Source: an uncultured Archangium sp.
GTDB taxonomy: Bacteria > Myxococcota > Myxococcia > Myxococcales > Myxococcaceae
Assembly (NCBI GenBank): GCA_946479335.1
Contig: CAMLFP010000225.1
Location: 1-9,052, forward strand
Length of the DNA: 9,052 nt
Direction: 5' to 3'
In this document: in pieces, positions 1 to 8,763 of the stretch
How positions within the stretch are numbered: the stretch's first letter is position 1
How the letters are laid out: the number at the start of each line of letters is the position of its first letter
Program-made: the position numbers and the translations under genes
The notes under the pieces: generated by a model
The model's database searches: none
What the model was told of the DNA's origin: nothing
What the model saw: only the letters and a program-made list of their open reading frames with translations

Positions 1-77
1 GCTCAAGCAGAATCGCGCGCTGCGTCACTGCGAGGAGACTTGCTTGCGGCGCGCGGGCTGCCAAAGAGCCGCGCCAT
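1..77. other. Upstream edge region with no supportable gene
   Basis: This is the stretch before the histidine ammonia-lyase. Frame 1 is open from the window edge to a TGA at 79-81 that overlaps the hutH ATG as ATGA, so the tail of an upstream coupled gene is possible. However, its 26 codons have A/T-rich third positions, unlike every real gene here, and the peptide matches nothing I recognise. The hutH frame is also open to the edge but has no ATG, GTG or TTG before 78. A GAGGAG at 32-37 is too far from the hutH start to be its ribosome binding site. I read the region as a probable leader or intergenic sequence. Confidence 0.4.
63..68 (+). promoter_or_regulatory. Weak ribosome binding site for hutH
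   Basis: AAAGAG lies 9 bases upstream of the ATG at 78. It is an imperfect match to the Shine-Dalgarno core and supports the ATG as the start, since no other start codon exists upstream in the frame. Confidence 0.45.
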
Positions 78-1606
<1,529 letters not shown>

Positions 1607-1607
<1 letters not shown>

Positions 1608-2662
1608 TGCAGCGCTCCGGAGTGGCTGGCCGCCTCTCGTTTCTCGACCGCTACCTCACGCTGTGGATCTTCGCGGCGATGGGCGTGGGCATCGCGCTGG
1701 GCTTCTTCGCGCCCGGCGTCACCACCGCGCTCAACAACATGAGTGTGGGCACGACCTCCATCCCCATCGCGGTGGGGCTGGTGCTGATGATGTACCCGCC
1801 GCTGGCGAAGGTGCGCTTCGAGGAGCTCGGCCGCGTCTTCCGCAACAAGCGCGTGCTGCTGCTCTCGCTGGTGCAGAACTGGGTCATCGGCCCGCTGCTG
1901 ATGTTCGGGCTGGCCATCATCTTCCTGCGCGACAAGCCCGAGTACATGCTGGGGCTCATCCTCATCGGGCTCGCGCGCTGCATCGCGATGGTGATCGTGT
2001 GGAACGATCTCGCGGGCGGAGATCGCGAGTACTGCGCGGGGCTCGTCGCGTTCAACTCGATCTTCCAGGTGCTCTTCTTCCCGCTCTACGCGTGGTTTTT
2101 CGCGACGCTGTTGCCGGGCTGGCTGGGGCTCCAGAGCGCGGTGGTGAACATCAGCGTCGGCGACATCGCGCAGAGCGTCGCCATCTACCTGGGCATCCCC
2201 TTCGTGGCCGGGTTCCTCACGCGGCGGGTGCTGGTGAACCTCAAGGGCCGCGACTGGTACGAGGCGCACTTCGTGCCGCGCATCGGGCCGATCACGCTGG
2301 TGTTCCTGCTCTTCACCATCGTGGTGATGTTCTCTCTCAAGGGAGAGGCCATCGTGCAGCTCCCGCTCGACGTGCTGCGCATCGCGGCCCCGCTGTTGCT
2401 CTATTTCCTCATCATGTTCGCGGCGTCGTTCTTCATGAGCCGCAAGGTGGGCGCGAACTACCCGCAGTCGGCGACGCTCTCGTTCACCGCGGCGTCGAAC
2501 AACTTCGAGCTCGCCATCGCGGTGGCCATCGCCAGCTTCGGCATTCACAGCGGCGCGGCGTTCGCGGCGGTCATCGGCCCGCTCGTCGAGGTGCCGGCGT
2601 TGATCGCGCTGGTCAACGTCGCGCTGTGGGCGCAGCGCCGCTTCTTCCCGGTGGCGGCGTAA
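1607..2662 (+). CDS. acr3: Acr3-family arsenite efflux permease
   Basis: This is an inner-membrane carrier expected to export arsenite (for some members also antimonite) using the proton gradient. The 351-residue product has about ten hydrophobic segments, near residues 17-34, 51-63, 82-107, 114-132, 143-170, 186-205, 226-244, 259-277, 300-311 and 315-342. The Acr3 hallmark [19 protein letters not shown] is intact, with Cys125 matching the cysteine shown to be essential in studied Acr3 proteins. NNFELAIA (Glu301) and GPLVEVP (Glu328) match the conserved acidic positions late in the family. The start is either GTG at 1604 or ATG at 1607. I chose the ATG because it makes the classic TGATG stop-start overlap with hutH; no separate ribosome binding site is seen. 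No arsR or arsC lies within the window, which is unusual for an arsenic operon. The family call is firm; arsenite as substrate is inferred from it. Confidence 0.93.
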
Positions 2663-2682
2663 CGCCGGGCCTCTTGTTTCTC
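2647..2682 (+). terminator. Possible weak transcription terminator after acr3
   Basis: CGGCG-TAA-CGCCG (2655-2667) is a 5-base-pair stem enclosing the acr3 stop codon. An overlapping alternative pairs CCCGG (2647-2651) with CCGGG (2665-2669). A pyrimidine-rich run containing CTCTTGTTTCTCT follows from 2671. The stem is short and the T run is interrupted, so this is a weak candidate only. Confidence 0.25.
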
Positions 2683-2788
2683 TGCGTCACTCGCGATCTT
2701 CGCTGCTGAAAATCGTCACTCTTGAGTCGCGACAACCCGAGGGAACTCTCCTCGCTGGCACTGGGAGCGCGTGTTACGAACGCGCCCC
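2663..2788. other. Intergenic region upstream of the giant TPR gene
   Basis: This is the only sizeable non-coding gap on the + strand. It is less GC-rich than its surroundings (for example CTCTTGTTTCTCT and CTGAAAATCG), as expected for a promoter region. CGTCACTC occurs twice, at 2685-2692 and 2714-2721, 29 bases apart, close to three helical turns; this could be a paired protein-binding site. I could not identify convincing -35 and -10 boxes. Confidence 0.4.
2767..2785 (+). promoter_or_regulatory. Inverted repeat just upstream of the TPR gene start
   Basis: GCGCGT and ACGCGC flank a 7-base centre, ending 3 bases before the ATG at 2789. An alternative fold, GCGTGTT-ACG-AACGCGC (2769-2785), gives a 7-pair stem with one G-U pair. 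It lies between a GGGAG (2763-2767) and the ATG, so it could affect ribosome access or serve as an operator. It also overlaps an alternative in-frame GTG start at 2771. Confidence 0.3.
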
Positions 2789-5700
2789 ATGAGTGAGCAG
2801 CACGGCGAGTTTCCCCGGACGCTATCCACCGCAATCCCCGCAATCCCCAGCCCGGAAGTCAGCGCCGCCGGCGCGACCGAAGACGAAGCCCGCGAGCGCA
2901 TCGCCGCGCTGGAGCGTGAAGCGAAGGCGCTGGGCCCCGACCCGTCGGCCGCCCTGCTCTTCCACGAGATCGGCCTGCTCTGGGAGTCGCCGCTCAAGCA
3001 CCCGCGCAACGCCGCCGTCGCGTACCAGTCGGCCTTCAAGCTGGCGCCGCGCTTCCTCGCGAACATCCGCGCCGCGCGTCGCCTCTTCGCCGAGGTCGGC
3101 AACTGGCAGATGGTCGTCACCCTGCTCGACGCGGAGCTCTCCGCCACCGAAGCGAACCGCGGCCGCGCCGCGCTGTTGTTCGAGAAGGGGCAGATCCTCG
3201 AGCAGCGGCTCTCGCGCATCGACGAGGCGCACACCGCCATCGCACAGTGCCTCGAGCTCCAACCCGAAGACGTGACGCTGCTGGTGCAGCTCGAGCAGTT
3301 CTACGGCGAGAAGGGCAACTACGAGGCGCTGGTGCAGGTGTACCGGCAGCTCGCGGCGAACGTGCAAGACCCCGCGGCGCGCGCGGGCTACCTGACCTCC
3401 GCCGGGCTGTTGTTGGAAGACCGCCTGCGCAACGCGAAAGGCGCCGCCGAGCTGTTCCGTGAAGCGTTCGCGCTCGACCGCCGAGACCCGCAGCTGCTGG
3501 CGGCCATCAAGCGCGTCGCGCAGCGCGAAGAGACCGTCGACGAAGAGCTCGCGGCCCTCGCCGCCGAGGCCGAATTGCAGGGCCCCGCCGCCGCGCCGAC
3601 CTTCCTGCAGATCAGCCGCACCTATGAGCGCCTCGGCCGCCCCGAAGACGCGCTCGCTGCGCTGCTCGCCGCGCGCCGCGTGAGCCCCGGTGATCCGCTG
3701 ATCCTCTCCGAGCTGGCGCGCATCTACGAAGCGCACGGCCGCTTCGACGAGCTGGCCGACGTGCTGCTGGCGTGGGTGCAGGGCAACGTCGACGAGACCG
3801 AATACGTCGGCATCAACCTCCGCCTCGCTGCCATCTACGAGCAGCAGAAGCGCGACCTCGACGCCGTCGGCCGGTACCACGCCATTCTCGCGCGCGTGTC
3901 GGGCCACGCGGGTTCGCTCGCCAGCCTCGGCAAGCTGCACTACCGCGCGCAGAACTGGCAGGGCCTGCTCGACACCTACGAGGCCGAGGCGAACGCCGCC
4001 GAAGACGGCCGCCAGAAGGCCGCGCGTCTCTACAAGGCCGCGGAGACGCTCGAGGAGCGCCTCGATCGCGTCGACGAGGCCATCGCGCGCTACGCCGCGT
4101 GTCTGCAGCTCGCGCCGGGGTTCCTCCCCGCGCAGAAGGCGCTCACGCGGCTCTACGAGAAGCTGGGCCGCTGGCCGGAGCTGGTCGCGCTCTACGAGGC
4201 CGACCTGCTACAGACCAATGATCGCGAAGAGCAGATCTCCACGCTGAACAAGATCGCGACCATCTACGAAGATCGCATCAAGGACGTGCCCGGCGCGATC
4301 GATCGCCTCAAGCGCGTGCTGGAGCTCTCGCCCGATCACCTCCCCACGATGCGCGCGCTGGGGCGCCTCTACGAGAAGTCAGGCCGCTGGGCGGAGCTGC
4401 TGGAGCTCAACGAGCACGAGGCCCGCCTCGCCACCGACACCAAGCAGGTCATCTCGCTCGCGCACCGCAACGCGGAGCTGATCGAGGAGCAGCTGAAGGA
4501 CCGGGCGGGCGCGATCCAGGCGTGGGAGCGCGTGCTACAGCTCTCGCCCGCGTACCTCCCGGCGCTGCGCGCGCTGGGGCGCCTCTACGGTCAAGACGGC
4601 CGCTGGGAGGCGCTGATCCGCATGTACCGGACGGAGGCGGAGATCGCGCCGTCGGTCGAGCAGGCCGCCGCGCTGGTGCAGAAGGTCGGCGAGCTCTTCG
4701 AACAACAGCTCAAGGACATCGACGAGGCGGTCAGCGCGTACCGCGAGGTGCTGACGCTCTCGCCCAACTACGTGCCGGCGCTGCGCGCGCTGGGCCGCAT
4801 CTACCGTTCGCGCGGTGACTGGGAGTCGCTCATCGAGATCTTGCGCGCGGAGGCCGCCAACCGCACCGACCCCACCGAGCGCGCCAACGCCATCTTCCAG
4901 TCGGCCGCCATCTGGGAAGATCAGCTCGGCCGCCCCGACGCCGCCATCGACGCGTACCACGAGGTGCTGCGGCTCGCGCCCAACCACACCACCGCGCTCG
5001 CGCAGCTGGAGCGGATGCTCACCACCCGCGACGACGTGAAGGAGCTGATCGTGCTCCTCGATCGCCAGACGCAGGTCGGGCCGGAGGCCTCGCGCGTCGC
5101 CGCGTGGCTGAAGCTGGCGCGCCTCTACGTCGACCGCCTCAACGAACCCGCGCGCGGCGCGACCGCGTGTGAGAACGCGCTGCAGCTCGAGCCGAAGAAC
5201 CTCGCCGCGCTGCGGTTGCTGGAGCGCATCCGCGCCAATGATCGCCCGCGCCGCGCGGAGATCCGCACCCGCATCGCGCACGCGGTCAGCGATCAGAAAT
5301 TGTCGGCCGCCATCTCGCTCTCCAACACCGACAGCGCGGCGCCCAACGCGGAGATCGTGGAGCAGCTCAAGGCCTCGTACCTCGCCGACCCCACCGACGA
5401 GGCGCTGAGCCTGGTGCTCGAGAGCGCGCTGCGGAAGGCGGGTGACGCCGCCGGCCTGGTGGAGCTCTTCGAGCGGCGCCGCGCGTCCGTCACCGACGCC
5501 GCCGACCTGCAACAGCTGCTGCTGCGCATCGGCGATCTCCAGGAGACGCGCCTGGGCAACCCGCGCGCCGCGCTCGAGGCGTACGACCTCGCGCTGCAGT
5601 CGGCGCCGCACCTCTACCCCGCGCTGCAGGGCAAGCTGCGCGCGCACCAGAAGCTGAACGAGTGGACGCGCGCCCGCGAGACCGCCGCGCGCATCGCCGA

Positions 5701-7780
5701 CAGCGTGAAGGACCCCGCCAGCGCCGTGGCCGCGCTGCTCGACGGCGCCCGCACCGCGCACCTGAAGGAAGGCAACCCCGACGCCGCCCGCGAGCTGTAC
5801 CAGGCGGTGCTCAACCGCGAGCCGCTCAACCACGAGGCCAACGCCGCGCTCGAAGACATGCTGGCCAGCAAGGGCGGCGCCGAAGATCTCGCCACGCTCC
5901 ACGAGAAGCGCGCCGACGCCAAGCACGCCCAGCTCGATCTCAGCAGCGCCGCGAAGGAGTACTTCGAGGCCGCGAAGCTGCGGCTGGGGCTCAACCAGCG
6001 CGATCGCGGCGGTGAGCTGGTCGACCGCACGTTGCTCGCGGTGCCCACGCACACCGAGGCGCTGGAGCTCAAGGCGCAGCTCGCGCTGGAGAGCCAGAAC
6101 TACGCCGAGGCCGCGGCCGCCTTCGCGGTGCGCGTGCAACAGGGCGGCGACCCGAAGAGCCTGGCGCGCCTGCACCTGAAGCTGGGCGCGCTGTACCACG
6201 ACCACTTGAGCGACATGAACCGCGCGGCCGCGCACCTGCAGGCGGCGCTGTCGGGCGAGCCCGGCTCCATCGAAGCGCTGGAGCGGCTCGCCAACATCCA
6301 CGCGCACACCCGCAACTGGACCGGCGCGGCAGACTGCATCCGCCGGTTGCTGGAGCTCGACAACACCCGCGAGGAGCGCGCGCGGCACACGCTGCAGCTG
6401 GCGCGGATCTCCGACGAGGGCTTCGGCGACGTCGCGCAGGCCATCACCCACTACCGCAAGGCGCTGGAGCTGGTGCCCGGCGACGCGGCGACGCTCGATC
6501 GCCTCGCCACGCTGTACGAGCGCACCGGCGCCCTCCCCGAGCTGGCCTCGATGCTGGAACAACAGGCCCAGCAGGCGCCCGACGTGAAGCGCGCGGTGGC
6601 GCTCAAGCTGCGCATCGCGTCGCTCTACGGGCGCTCGCTCAACGACCCGCCCCGCGCGGTGGCGACGCTGCGCCAGGTGCTCGAGCTCGACCCCACCCAG
6701 CTGCAGGCGTGGCTCCAGCTCGCGGAGCTCTACGGCCGTGACACGTCGTCGAACGCGCTGGCCATCGACGCCCACCGGCACATCGTGCGGCTCGACCCCA
6801 CGCGCGCCGACAGCCTCCACGCGCTCTTCCGGCTCTGGGAGTCGCTGCGGCAGACCGACAAGGCCTTCTGCGTCGCGGCGCTGCTGGTCTTCCTCCGCCA
6901 GGCCAACGAGACCGAGCAGACGTACTACCAGGAGGGCCGCAACCGCCTCTCGAACGAGGTGAAGGGCGCGCTCACCGGCGCGGACGTGGCGACGCTCCAC
7001 CCCGCGGCCGCGCGCAACCCGATCACCGACGTGCTGCGCGCCGTGGGTGATCAGTTCGTGAAGCTGCAGCCGCCGCAGTTCGAGCTGCTGGGCATCGATC
7101 GCAAGGCCGACAAGCTCAAGAGCGACCACGCGGCGTACAAGGCGCTGCAGACCATCACCGGGCTCTTCGGCATCGAGGAGTTCGAGGTGTACCAGGCCAA
7201 GCGCGGGCTGGTGTTCATCGAGACCACCGAGCCGCTGAGCGTGTGCCTCGGCCCCGACGTGGTGCGGAAGTTCAACATCCGCGAGCAGCGCTTCCTCTAT
7301 GGGCGCGCGGCGATGGGGCTGTTCGACAAGACGGCCATCGTGCGCCGCTTGTCGCCGGGCGAGCTGGCCGACGTGCTGGGCAACTCGGTGCGCATCCATT
7401 TCCCCACGTGGGAGGGGCTGGGCCGGAAGAGCGACGAGCAGTCGAAGCAGCTGCGCCGCGCGTACTCGCGCAAGGCGATCAAGACGCTGGAGGAGCCGGC
7501 GTCACAGGCCGCGCAGTTGCAGCGGGTGCAGGTGGAGCCGCTGGTGCAGGCGCTGATGTTCGCCGCCGATCGCGCGGGCCTCGTGGTGTGCGCCGACCCG
7601 CTGGCGGGCCTCAACCTCATGCTGCGCGAGGAGCTGCCGGCCACCGCGCCCAAGCCCGAGAGCACCGAGGCCATCGCCCACGCGGTGCAGGCGCGCGCCG
7701 ACGTGAAGGAGCTGATGAGCTTCGCGATCACCGACGACTTCTTCCGCCTGCGGCAGCGGGTGGGCGTGTCGCTGGGCTGA
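2789..7780 (+). CDS. Giant tetratricopeptide-repeat protein with an unassigned C-terminal domain
   Basis: The product is 1663 residues, with no signal peptide or membrane segment, so probably cytoplasmic. After about 99 N-terminal residues comes a helical solenoid of TPR-like pairs. Typical units read ALRALGRLYEKSGRW-AELLELNEHEA and AIQAWERVLQLSPAYLPALRALG. The anchor position (the Tyr of RLYEK or its equivalent) recurs from residue 100 to 1315, usually every 72 residues, with a last unit near 1350. TPR solenoids bind protein partners, so a scaffold or assembly role is likely, but the partner is unknown. From about residue 1403 to the end the repeats stop. A globular region follows with PLSVCLGPDVV (from 1482) and EQRFLYGRAAMGL (Glu1499, Gly1505-Arg1506). 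I saw no HExxH or other catalytic motif. ATG 2789 gives the N-terminus MSEQHGEF; an in-frame GTG at 2771 would add six residues, and neither has an ideal ribosome binding site. The gene stands alone, 126 bases after acr3. Confidence 0.9.
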   Translation: MSEQHGEFPRTLSTAIPAIPSPEVSAAGATEDEARERIAALEREAKALGPDPSAALLFHEIGLLWESPLKHPRNAAVAYQSAFKLAPRFLANIRAARRLFAEVGNWQMVVTLLDAELSATEANRGRAALLFEKGQILEQRLSRIDEAHTAIAQCLELQPEDVTLLVQLEQFYGEKGNYEALVQVYRQLAANVQDPAARAGYLTSAGLLLEDRLRNAKGAAELFREAFALDRRDPQLLAAIKRVAQREETVDEELAALAAEAELQGPAAAPTFLQISRTYERLGRPEDALAALLAARRVSPGDPLILSELARIYEAHGRFDELADVLLAWVQGNVDETEYVGINLRLAAIYEQQKRDLDAVGRYHAILARVSGHAGSLASLGKLHYRAQNWQGLLDTYEAEANAAEDGRQKAARLYKAAETLEERLDRVDEAIARYAACLQLAPGFLPAQKALTRLYEKLGRWPELVALYEADLLQTNDREEQISTLNKIATIYEDRIKDVPGAIDRLKRVLELSPDHLPTMRALGRLYEKSGRWAELLELNEHEARLATDTKQVISLAHRNAELIEEQLKDRAGAIQAWERVLQLSPAYLPALRALGRLYGQDGRWEALIRMYRTEAEIAPSVEQAAALVQKVGELFEQQLKDIDEAVSAYREVLTLSPNYVPALRALGRIYRSRGDWESLIEILRAEAANRTDPTERANAIFQSAAIWEDQLGRPDAAIDAYHEVLRLAPNHTTALAQLERMLTTRDDVKELIVLLDRQTQVGPEASRVAAWLKLARLYVDRLNEPARGATACENALQLEPKNLAALRLLERIRANDRPRRAEIRTRIAHAVSDQKLSAAISLSNTDSAAPNAEIVEQLKASYLADPTDEALSLVLESALRKAGDAAGLVELFERRRASVTDAADLQQLLLRIGDLQETRLGNPRAALEAYDLALQSAPHLYPALQGKLRAHQKLNEWTRARETAARIADSVKDPASAVAALLDGARTAHLKEGNPDAARELYQAVLNREPLNHEANAALEDMLASKGGAEDLATLHEKRADAKHAQLDLSSAAKEYFEAAKLRLGLNQRDRGGELVDRTLLAVPTHTEALELKAQLALESQNYAEAAAAFAVRVQQGGDPKSLARLHLKLGALYHDHLSDMNRAAAHLQAALSGEPGSIEALERLANIHAHTRNWTGAADCIRRLLELDNTREERARHTLQLARISDEGFGDVAQAITHYRKALELVPGDAATLDRLATLYERTGALPELASMLEQQAQQAPDVKRAVALKLRIASLYGRSLNDPPRAVATLRQVLELDPTQLQAWLQLAELYGRDTSSNALAIDAHRHIVRLDPTRADSLHALFRLWESLRQTDKAFCVAALLVFLRQANETEQTYYQEGRNRLSNEVKGALTGADVATLHPAAARNPITDVLRAVGDQFVKLQPPQFELLGIDRKADKLKSDHAAYKALQTITGLFGIEEFEVYQAKRGLVFIETTEPLSVCLGPDVVRKFNIREQRFLYGRAAMGLFDKTAIVRRLSPGELADVLGNSVRIHFPTWEGLGRKSDEQSKQLRRAYSRKAIKTLEEPASQAAQLQRVQVEPLVQALMFAADRAGLVVCADPLAGLNLMLREELPATAPKPESTEAIAHAVQARADVKELMSFAITDDFFRLRQRVGVSLG
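3086..6838 (+). repeat. Coding tandem repeat array with a 216-base (72-residue) period
   Basis: The codon for the anchor residue of each repeat starts at 3086, 3302, 3518, 3725, 3938, 4154, 4370, 4586, 4802, 5018, 5231, 5429, 5645, 5861, 6083, 6299, 6515 and 6731. A last half-unit follows at 6836. The spacings in residues are 72, 72, 69, 71, 72, 72, 72, 72, 72, 71, 66, 72, 72, 74, 72, 72 and 72, then 35. Each 72-residue unit holds two helix-turn-helix elements. Copies are most alike, also at DNA level, between about 4316 and 4804. Confidence 0.85.
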
Positions 7781-7783
7781 TCA
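7778..7783. other. Abutting convergent stop codons forming TGATCA
   Basis: The TGA of the TPR gene (7778-7780) is followed directly by TCA, the complement of the TGA of the leftward deacetylase gene (7781-7783). No base separates the two coding regions, so any terminator for either gene must lie inside the other. Confidence 0.9.
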
Positions 7784-8755
7784 CTCCGCGGCGAGCGAGT
7801 CACTCAAGTCGAGCAGGAGGAACGACCTCCGCTCGATCGACGCGCGGCTGCGCTCGAGCAGCTTCACCAGGTCGGCCACGCCTACCGGCTCGTTGCCGTT
7901 GCCGTGGATCAGCACGATCGATCCGCGCCGCGCAGCCTCGCCCTTCGCCAACCACGCGTCGCTGCCCACCACCACCTGCCCCAGCGCCACCACGCGCTCC
8001 ACCACCGAGCGATCAGACACCAACCCGGGGAAGCGGAAGTAGATCGACGGCGTGAGGCCCGCCTCGAGCATCACCACCTCGGCGTCGAGCACCTCCGCGC
8101 GCACGTCGGTGCCGGGCGTGAGCAGGAACGTGTCGGCGACCGGCACCCTCGGGTCGTAGCGGTGATGCATCGAGTGGTTGACCCAGGTGATGGAGAGATC
8201 CTTCCCATCCATCGCGGCGAGCTTCGCGAGATCGTCGGGGTGTTCCCGCAACCACACACCGCTCACCGAGAACGCGACGGGCACCGGGCGCTCCGCTGGC
8301 GCGACGTCGCGCAGCAGCGCGTCGATGATGTGGAAGTGGAAGTGCTTCCGTGACGGGCAGAGATCGACGGTGAGCACCACGCCCGAGGCGGAGGGCAGCA
8401 GGTGCGTGATGCCGGAGTCCTCCAGCGCGGTGTCGTGTTGCTCCGAGGCGAAGAGCGCGCGCCCGTACGGCGTGGCGCGCACCGCCGCCCAGTCGGTCGC
8501 AATCGCGCGGCCATCGTCGGCCACCACGCGCGTCTTCAACGTCGCGGGGTCGACCGCGAGGTGCCACGGCTGCCCGCCCTGCTCGAAGCGCCGCAGCCCC
8601 ACCAGCGCGCCGACCTGCACCAGCTCGGTGTCGTAGTGCGTGATAGGCCCGGCGCGCGCGACCGGCGCCGGCGCGGGGCTCACCGGCAACGCGCGATCGC
8701 TGCACCGCGCACACGCCGTCAGCACCATCGCGCAGCACGCGAGCGCCCGGAGCAT
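7781..8755 (-). CDS. Polysaccharide deacetylase-like (NodB/CE4) lipoprotein
   Basis: The 324-residue product begins with a short lipoprotein signal, MLRALACCAMVLTAC; the lipobox LTAC puts the lipidated Cys at 15, so it should be anchored on the outside of a membrane in the envelope. Residues about 37-120 are an N-terminal segment I do not recognise. Residues 125-320 carry CE4 motifs in order: LTVDLCPS (Asp131), NHSMHH (H-S-x-x-H, His194 and His198), YFRFPG (Arg241, Pro243), GSDAW (Asp266, Trp268) and VLIHG (His284). Enzymes of this fold remove acetyl groups from chitin-like polymers, peptidoglycan or exopolysaccharide with a metal held by Asp-His-His. Here motif 1 has D-L instead of D-D, so the metal-ligand Asp is missing. 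The gene may be a variant or altered enzyme, and the substrate is unknown. The ATG lies 8 bases after the stop of the upstream gene, suggesting one operon. A GGAG 14 bases before the ATG is a poor ribosome binding site, so translational coupling is likely. Confidence 0.78.
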   Translation of the reverse strand: MLRALACCAMVLTACARCSDRALPVSPAPAPVARAGPITHYDTELVQVGALVGLRRFEQGGQPWHLAVDPATLKTRVVADDGRAIATDWAAVRATPYGRALFASEQHDTALEDSGITHLLPSASGVVLTVDLCPSRKHFHFHIIDALLRDVAPAERPVPVAFSVSGVWLREHPDDLAKLAAMDGKDLSITWVNHSMHHRYDPRVPVADTFLLTPGTDVRAEVLDAEVVMLEAGLTPSIYFRFPGLVSDRSVVERVVALGQVVVGSDAWLAKGEAARRGSIVLIHGNGNEPVGVADLVKLLERSRASIERRSFLLLDLSDSLAAE

Positions 8756-8763
8756 GGCGGTTT

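Noticed and set aside
20..29. CTGCGTCACT shared between the region before hutH (20-29) and the gap before the TPR gene (2682-2691)
   Set aside because: Many 10-base matches are expected by chance in 9 kb, and the surrounding bases do not extend the match convincingly.
2829..2849. Short tandem CGCAATCCC repeat near the start of the TPR gene
   Set aside because: It simply encodes AIPAIP in a proline-rich N-terminus; two 9-base copies are not notable.
4535..7399. A 954-codon open frame on the minus strand opposite the TPR gene
   Set aside because: It mirrors the codon bias of the sense gene in very GC-rich DNA. Its product is low-complexity, rich in Arg, Leu, Val, Gln and His, with no domain, whereas the sense strand encodes clear repeats.
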